Positions 57,266-64,000 of a DNA stretch of 64,000 nt are shown here, one piece after another (the first letter of the stretch is position 1; each line of letters starts with the position of its first letter). This stretch comes from Synanceia verrucosa. Its lineage: Eukaryota; Chordata; Actinopteri; Perciformes; Synanceiidae. Where the stretch lies: NCBI GenBank assembly GCA_029721515.1, contig CM056559.1:9363001-9427000 (forward strand). Direction: 5' to 3'. Under the pieces are notes generated by a model. The model worked only from the letters and a program-made list of their open reading frames with translations. It did no database searches and was not told where the DNA came from. The position numbers and the translations under genes were made by a program.

Positions 57266-59397
57266 ATGCAGCTTCATGATTAATACCAGCAAATTTGCCT
57301 GAAGCACAACAGATGTTGCAGAAAAAAATATCTGAGTGTTTTATTGCAATGAAAATGTAGTAAAGTACCTATTCTTTGACACATAGTGCTGACACAGTTC
57401 AGAGTGTCGGGCTTGGTTAGTCTTAATTCTCTCAGAGCACTTTCATGTAACTGAATATACCTTTGAAACGATGCTTTCAAGCTCTGCAGTTCGCCCTCCT
57501 CAGCAGGGACTGAGCGCTGGTAGTTGTAGGTGAGATGGAGAACAGAGGCTAAATAAATGAATGTTTCCTTTTCTCAGTGTAAGTTTGGCAGACACGGTCA
57601 GGAAACATTTGTTATCTTTCATGTTCTTGTTTTGCAGATGTGAATATGTTGCTGACTGTATTTACTGTAGAGATCAAGTTGAGATCTTGTGTTTGCTGAG
57701 TGGCTTTTGGCAGTGTTTGCTCTGTGCATTTCAAAGATTTGACTGTTTTTAAGTCTCTAACAAGGTTCACGTTCAGGGATCTGGGAAGCGAAATTTCTCA
57801 GAAAAAGACTATCCATGTGTTTTGTTTGTTTTTTTGGTGGTGGTGTTCCATTGGCTATGATTGTTAAATCACACCAGCTCCTCAGACTTGTCAGTATGTT
57901 ATATATCACCTCTTTATATCAACTTTACACACATTGTGCAATTGCAGTAGACAGCCAGAGAAGATAAGGTGTCATTAATCAGTACAGTTTGATGCGGATG
58001 AATTTTATCACTCAAGCTCTCATGTGAAAGAATGTTTGGTTTGTTTGATGTAGCGTTAAACAGGAGGTCCGTCTTGGTTTGGCCTCAGAATCACTATTGC
58101 CACACGAATGTGTTAGTGTAGTGTATAGTGCCGTATGGAATATATGGCCACTACCAAAAACAGATCTCCAGCTGCAGGACAGGAGTCAAAGCCTCCTCTC
58201 CCAGTTTAGTCAAACACTGTTAAAGCAACATCATGTAAGGTTACGGTACAATCAAAGTTAATTCAAGGATGTAAAAGAAAACAATAATTTTAAATAACAA
58301 AAAAACAAAAAAAAAATGTTGCTTTCAGCTTCTTAAATTTTTTTGTAATGATTGCAAATTAGATATATTTGTGTTGGCTGCAACATACAACACAACATTC
58401 AATTAATCACAAAGAAGATTCCTGAATGGATCACCGTTAAAGCTGATCATCTTTAGATGCCGTCCTATTACTGCCCTGTCGATGGATGTCAACCATGAGA
58501 GTAATGTGAGGGGCGGTCGACACCATCAGGCCTCTTCCCCTCCTCTTTGTCATGTCATCTGTAGTTTATAAATGCTTCAAGCTGTCTCCTGCAGGGGACA
58601 TGTACAAACTGATAGCTTGTGTTCGACAATCAGCAATACCTACCCTCCTTGCTGTTCCCATGGGAACTAGATAAGCTGCCCGGGGTCCATATGTTGTAAA
58701 TCAATAACTGGATCAATAATGTGCTCCACTCATATCACAAACTATTTGCTGGTTTTAGCTCTAAATTTCATCCTTTATCATATGAATCAATAGTTCGCAG
58801 TGAGAATATATGAAATAACCCCAGGGCAGGTTTTGGTTTTAGGTGACTATAGCAACTTTAATCTGGAGCAACAGTGTGGTATTTGAATGACCGATGCTTT
58901 GACAAAAGATAAAAGCTTTCCATTAGTGGAGCTACCACCTTTGAGTCTTAGTCAGCAGACTCATATTGACTTGTGCATAAAGAAGGTGGAAGACAGGAAG
59001 TGCAATAAAGATCCAAACTACTCAAGCTAAATTATAGGTCATTATTGAAGTTGAGAGTATTATAAGTATCAAAATAGCAGCTGCAATGAAATTATTTACT
59101 CGATCGTTAAAGTGATGTTCAGTGCTAAATGGTTGGAAATAGGAATAAGGACTTGGAGGCACTCTGCTCAGGATCATTTTTAACTAAGTTTTGTGTATGT
59201 TTATTGTTTTGAGGAGCTTTTGATTTTTTTTAACCCACCTTTTTTCCATCATGCTTGTATTTGAATAGTCCTCTTCATTGCCTTTGATGGCACAAGTGAC
59301 TCTCTACCTGTAGATCAGCCAAATAACCTGAAACATGTTGATGGGCAAACTAGAGGAAAGGTTGTCATGAAGCAGATAAATAAACTTTGACGCATAC
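57264..59397. other. Presumed receptor intron or intergenic sequence
   Basis: Searched by eye for the expected TM7 exon (a DPW(V/I)F motif in the coding strand); none was seen. No other gene or named repeat recognised. Confidence 0.4.
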
Positions 59398-59535
59398 ACT
59401 CACATCAAGTCAAGTTTATTTGTATAGCTCAGTATCACAAATTACCTCAGAGAGCTTTACAATCTGTACAGGACATGACAATTTTTGTCCTTTACAAACG
59501 ACCCTCACATTGATGAAGGAAAATTTTTAAAAATG
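59398..59535. repeat. Dispersed fish repeat fragment
   Basis: TCAAGTCAAGTTTATTTGTA, then CTCAGAGAGCTTTACAATCT and TTTACAAACGACCCTCACAT. It matches, inverted, the fragment at 45061-45178. Confidence 0.6.
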
Positions 59536-59975
59536 AAACTATATGAAACTAATAACACTGAGACTCAGGAACCAATCAACAAAACCATATGAAGATTAAT
59601 TCTAGTTGAACGCCTGCTCTAAAACCACAAAAACATTAAGACCTATGTGACGGTTTATTTACCTACAGAATTTTATCCAATAAGCATACAGCTAAATGAA
59701 CCTTAGAAAAGTTTCAAAAGACCCAGGAGCTCTCTACGAAAGTAAATATGTTGCAAAATGTGAGAGCTTGCAGAATTAAAGAAATTGTGAGAACAATGCG
59801 TACTAGCCAATCACAGCTCAGTGTTTTGCAATATATAATTTATCGTAAGAAACGTGATGACATACAGTTTCATCACTCTCTGATGCGAGAGAGGTTGTAA
59901 TCACAGAATTGTGGTTGTACTGGAAAATTCATACAAGTAAACTTGTATTACAGGTTTGTTATGTTATTACACTGT

Positions 59976-60336
59976 TATTACCTCCGCCAAGGAGGTTTTC
60001 ACCGGGGTTTGTTTGTTGGTTTGCAAAATAACAAAAAAATGTATCTACGGATTTTGACGAAATTTTCAGGGTTGGTCAGAAGTGGCCTAATTTAAAACTG
60101 ATTAATTTTTGGTGGTGATCGGATCAGATACAGCGTCACCATCAAAAATTAATCAGTTTTAAGTTAGGCCACTTCCAGCCAATCCTGAAAATTTCATAAA
60201 AAAAAATGTCCAGAATTTTTTGAGTTACTTTGTAAAGCGACAAACCAACAAACAAGCCGCGGTGAAAACATAACCTCCTTGGCGGCGGGGGTAACGGTGC
60301 CACCGCCTTGGTGGAGGTCTGCGCTCTCTGAGTGCT
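59976..60336. repeat. Large inverted repeat of a common fish interspersed element
   Basis: The left arm contains ATTACCTCCGCCAAGGAGGT, GGTTTGTTTGTTGGTTTG and GTGGCCTAATTTAAAACTGA. The right arm carries their reverse complements in opposite order: TCAGTTTTAAGTTAGGCCAC, CAAACCAACAAACAAGCC and AACCTCCTTGGCGGCGGGGG. The centre is near 60123. The copy ends CTTGGTGGAGGTCTGCGCTC. It appears to be two copies of the same repeat joined head to head, or an inherently palindromic element. Confidence 0.8.
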
Positions 60337-60339
60337 TTT

Positions 60340-63300
60340 CTACTTTTATTCAGTATTAATCTACACATTTGTGAATGTGAATTTCTGTGACTTCACATTC
60401 AAAGCACAGGTGTGTGAATATTTTATATAAGTGAAAATATAAACCCTGACATCACCTCTGCAAGCTCTTACATTTTGCAATACATTTACCTTCATAGTCG
60501 ACAGGCCCAGTCAAAGCCCAGAATTCCACTGAAAATATGCAGATACTGACTCCCCACATCCTGGAATCACATTTAGCAAATCAGTGCAGACATAGAGGGG
60601 AAGTCCACATCCAAGATGACTCAAAGCTGAAATCCCTGTAATGCCTTCCAGAGGTGGTATCAGATGAGTCTGTGCAACAACACAAAATGTGGAAATAATT
60701 GTTTGTCTGTGTGACAGCAGTGCGACCTTTACATTTTGCAGGCATGTAAAGACACACACGCAGGGACAGAGTAAAGATAGGAGTTGGCTTTGTCTCCCAA
60801 ACTGTCTTTTGTGCTTCAGGTGCTCCAGGTGCTGCTGCCAGATAAATCTCATTATGAGCTTCATCCAGGTTTCTATAAGAAAGGATGACGCTCTGCAATC
60901 AGCAGCTGGCTTTGTGGACTAAACAATGAGGATTTCCAACCCGCACGCCACATGCACTTCATATAGTAATAGGTATTACAGTCAGGCTGCAGGCTTGATA
61001 AGTCTTTTATCCTGTATGTGGTCGTATTTCAACCAGTTTGAGCCACACAGGAGAAAGTGGACATCACATGTTAGCGGTGATGATATTATTGAACTGCTTT
61101 AATGTATCGTGGAAGTGTGCGGTTGCTGAGGAACATGGCCTGAGGCTTCAGTCAGGTAATAAGAGCTGTGAGCAGGTGCTTGATTTGCAGTGGCTGACAA
61201 AAAAGAGGGTAAATACAGATGTGTGGAGCTGATTGGAGATAGAAAACAGAACAGCAGAGGTCATCGCTCCATGATGTAGTTATCTGCATGAAAAAAAAAT
61301 CTGTCCTGTTATTTACTGGAGCAGAACTGTATTCTTCATTTGATACACTTTTAAAGTGTTGATACTTGCCTTCTTATTACCTCCACTGTCTTCTGTTTTA
61401 CTCTGTAAGTCAAAGGTAGCTAGTCATAATAAGTCACAGCTTTACTGATGAAATCTTTGCACTTTTGAAATCAATACAGCGTTAAAATGAAGACTGACGC
61501 TGCAAATACAAACATCCTGTTCTGGGGCTCATGTGTAATGTCATGCAGTCTGGTTCTTTCAGTCACACCTAATACCACATAATTTCTCTGCAGCTACATG
61601 TTGAAAACATTACTTCGGTACTAAAAAGAAAATAGAGCGATAAAATACCATTAAATGCGTTTGGTCAGTCTGTGCTGAACTCTCAGTGACCTTAAAATGT
61701 AATTGCAGGCCATTAATTGATGAATATAATTGATAATAAAATAAAATTATTTTATATGGTGCCCTTGATTGAGTTTATGAATTTATTAATAATTTACATT
61801 GTCAATATTGGCCGTATTGCATGTAGTCTTATTATTATTTAATTAACTCTCAATGATCTTATTTCATGAGGTGTTTTTTTTAAGATCTCTGTACCTGACG
61901 TAGATCCATGGTCGTCCAGGTCGTAACGACAGATAATTAGTGTTGTTATGGGAGCATGAAACACGTGCACATGTTCTACTTTTCCCTGTACGGTCTACTT
62001 CTTTGATAGTTTTAGGCACACAACCTTTTATTACATTGACCAGACAATAAAATTGTATTGATCTTGGCAAATGTTATTAGTTGCTGGCGTAGTTTGCTTC
62101 TTCAGTCGATGAAGAGCGGTCAGCTAAGAATACATCTTCTTCTCCAATCGATAGGTGCCTTCAGACTCATTTGCTTATTTACTGATGCTCTAACTGGAGA
62201 GTGGGCACTGGCATTATATATTTAGTCCAGTCAATGAATTCATACATTGATTGACAGAAATTCAGAACTATGTTTTTTTTTTGTTTTTTGTTTTTTTTTT
62301 ATCAGCAGCTGTTTAAAGTAATGTAACAAGCATTTCAAGGATTTACTGCTTTTCTTCTTTTTTGTTGACATCGTTCCAATTGATTATCTTTTATGCTTGT
62401 TGGACAACACAAATCATTTGAACAGGTCATTACATTGACATTATGAAGAATTTAAACAATAAATTCTAAATCTAATCATTAGTTGTGTAAGAATCAATCA
62501 GGGCTATCCAGATTCAGAGCATGAATAATGAAAGGCCTAAAGGATTTTTACAGAACTTTTATTGATTTGTGTGGTACAGAAACTTCAATCAATGTGTTCA
62601 AAGACAACAATAGAGGTAAGATTTCCCTTTGATACAATGTGTGCAAAGTAGTAGGTTGGAGACTAAAGTAGACTGCAGGTCTAAATACAGCCAAGTTTAT
62701 CAGAGAAATAGGCTGAACACTTCAATTGTTGCCAAGACATACAGTAGAGAAATGATCACGTAACCCTCACCATATCTACAAACACATTATTTGGTGCTCA
62801 CCGCGTTAGTCTCTTTGTGGCTTTTGCTGTGTTTGTCAACCAGCACCTTTTATTGCTCGTACAGCATTGTGTGAATGATCACCACACCTAAGTGTACAGT
62901 TTCTCAGTCTGGGAGCTCTCATGGGGTCACTTGATATGCAGAGATATGATCTATTTGTTTGTTCCTAGCAGATGTATTACATATTTTTGAAAAACTATCA
63001 AAAGCCTAGATTCAGATGGTAATTCTCTGTAGCTCTCTGTAGTCACCACTCTTCTGTTGAACCACTAAAAGCACAGCACAATCTTTGACTTAGTACAGAC
63101 ACCAAACTGATCTGCTCATTTTAGCTGTTGTGAAATTAATCTTAAGAGGTACAGCTGCTATAATTTGTCATCAGTGATCTTTGACATTTTAAACAGCAAT
63201 AAAATGAAAACCCTGCTATTTTTCCATTGTTCTTCGCAATAAAGTAGTTTGATTAGAAATTTATTGATTTGTTGATCAGATTAAATCCAATTTTTTTTCC

Positions 63301-64000
63301 AAATGCAACCTGGATCCAAAACCACCCCTGGTGTTTACTCCGTCTTCTGAGAAGTGAATAACAGGATTCTTGTTTCATCTTCTACCTTTGAGTCTCAGGA
63401 GAGAGATGGCTGGCTAAATAATTCTTGGCTGAGCCGCAGTAGAGAAATACAACGCCCTCACATCAAACAAACTAAGTAAGGCAGAATGTGCTGATCTGAT
63501 GTGGTTGTGCTGAGAGATGTGTAAAAAGGGAAACAGCACATATCCACTTCAGTAAAAAAAACAACATAACAAAAAAATCTTGAGAATCATCTCGATTAAA
63601 ATGGCATGACATGGACGAGTTTGAGTTGATTTCCTCATGAGAATTGAAACATAAGCATTCGCCCACGGGAGGAATCACTGAGTGAAGGAAGTACGGCTGT
63701 TATTACTCCAGTCATAAATGCTCCCTTTGCTACTCCTTGAAGTTGCCTTCAGCTGGCATCAGATGTCATGATTGATAAAAAACATCTTTATTAGATCACT
63801 AGTCATTCCGTTCATTCATTTTTCTATCACACTTTGTCAGTAATGTTGATCCTACTGACTGTGTACGTGTAGGAATCAGTCAACTTTCAATAACTGATTA
63901 ATGCCACATGTCTAAATATTCAGTTTTCTTTGTGGTTTTGCCAAAAATTTGTTGTGCTGTGCCAAGAACAAGTCCTCTCCTCAAGGAGCGGCTGAGTGCT
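60340..64000. other. No gene recognised to the end of the window
   Basis: AT-rich with isolated short frames (such as the minus-strand pair around 60511-60898) that lack domains. A T-rich low-complexity run lies at about 62273-62300. The receptor's last exon could lie beyond the window. Confidence 0.45.

Overview
This is nuclear DNA from a teleost fish. The evidence is spliced vertebrate genes with GT/AG introns, Tc1 transposons, tRNA-derived SINEs, miniature inverted-repeat elements (MITEs), fish LINE fragments and many (TA)n and (TG)n microsatellites. Four protein-coding genes, all on the + strand, can be reconstructed.

Layout. Positions 1-11,500 are mainly repeats: an RNase H-bearing LINE remnant, a 61-bp minisatellite, a decayed long-TIR Tc1 element with a SINE nested in its transposase, and a MITE bordered by TTAA. 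Positions 11,600-26,720 hold a 17-exon gene for a secreted di-cysteine (galaxin-like) protein of about 577 residues; its introns carry a dead L1/Tx1-type LINE, SINEs and a second copy of the TTAA MITE. Positions 28,870-32,157 hold a two-exon THIK-type two-pore-domain potassium channel. Positions 34,913-43,160 hold a complete six-exon calmodulin gene whose first coding exon is only the ATG. Positions 43,200-54,500 are intergenic and include a full-length Tc1 element with an uninterrupted 342-residue transposase, inserted in a TA array. Positions 54,600-56,002 hold the 5' UTR and first coding exon of a prostanoid receptor that reads most like the prostacyclin receptor; its TM7 exon was not found. 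The rest, to 64,000, is intron or intergenic sequence with dispersed repeats.

How the genes fit together. Calmodulin next to a THIK channel, with a prostacyclin-type receptor downstream, resembles the vertebrate CALM paralogons (CALM1 with KCNK13, CALM2 with KCNK12, CALM3 with PTGIR). The receptor points to the CALM3 copy, so the channel is probably a third THIK paralogue that mammals lack at this locus. The least familiar gene is the galaxin-like one. It has a signal peptide, about 23 CC pairs, two almost identical 183-bp exons and a C-terminal domain that may be netrin-like. All exon junctions were read by eye from splice consensus and reading-frame phase; no alignment or transcript data were used.
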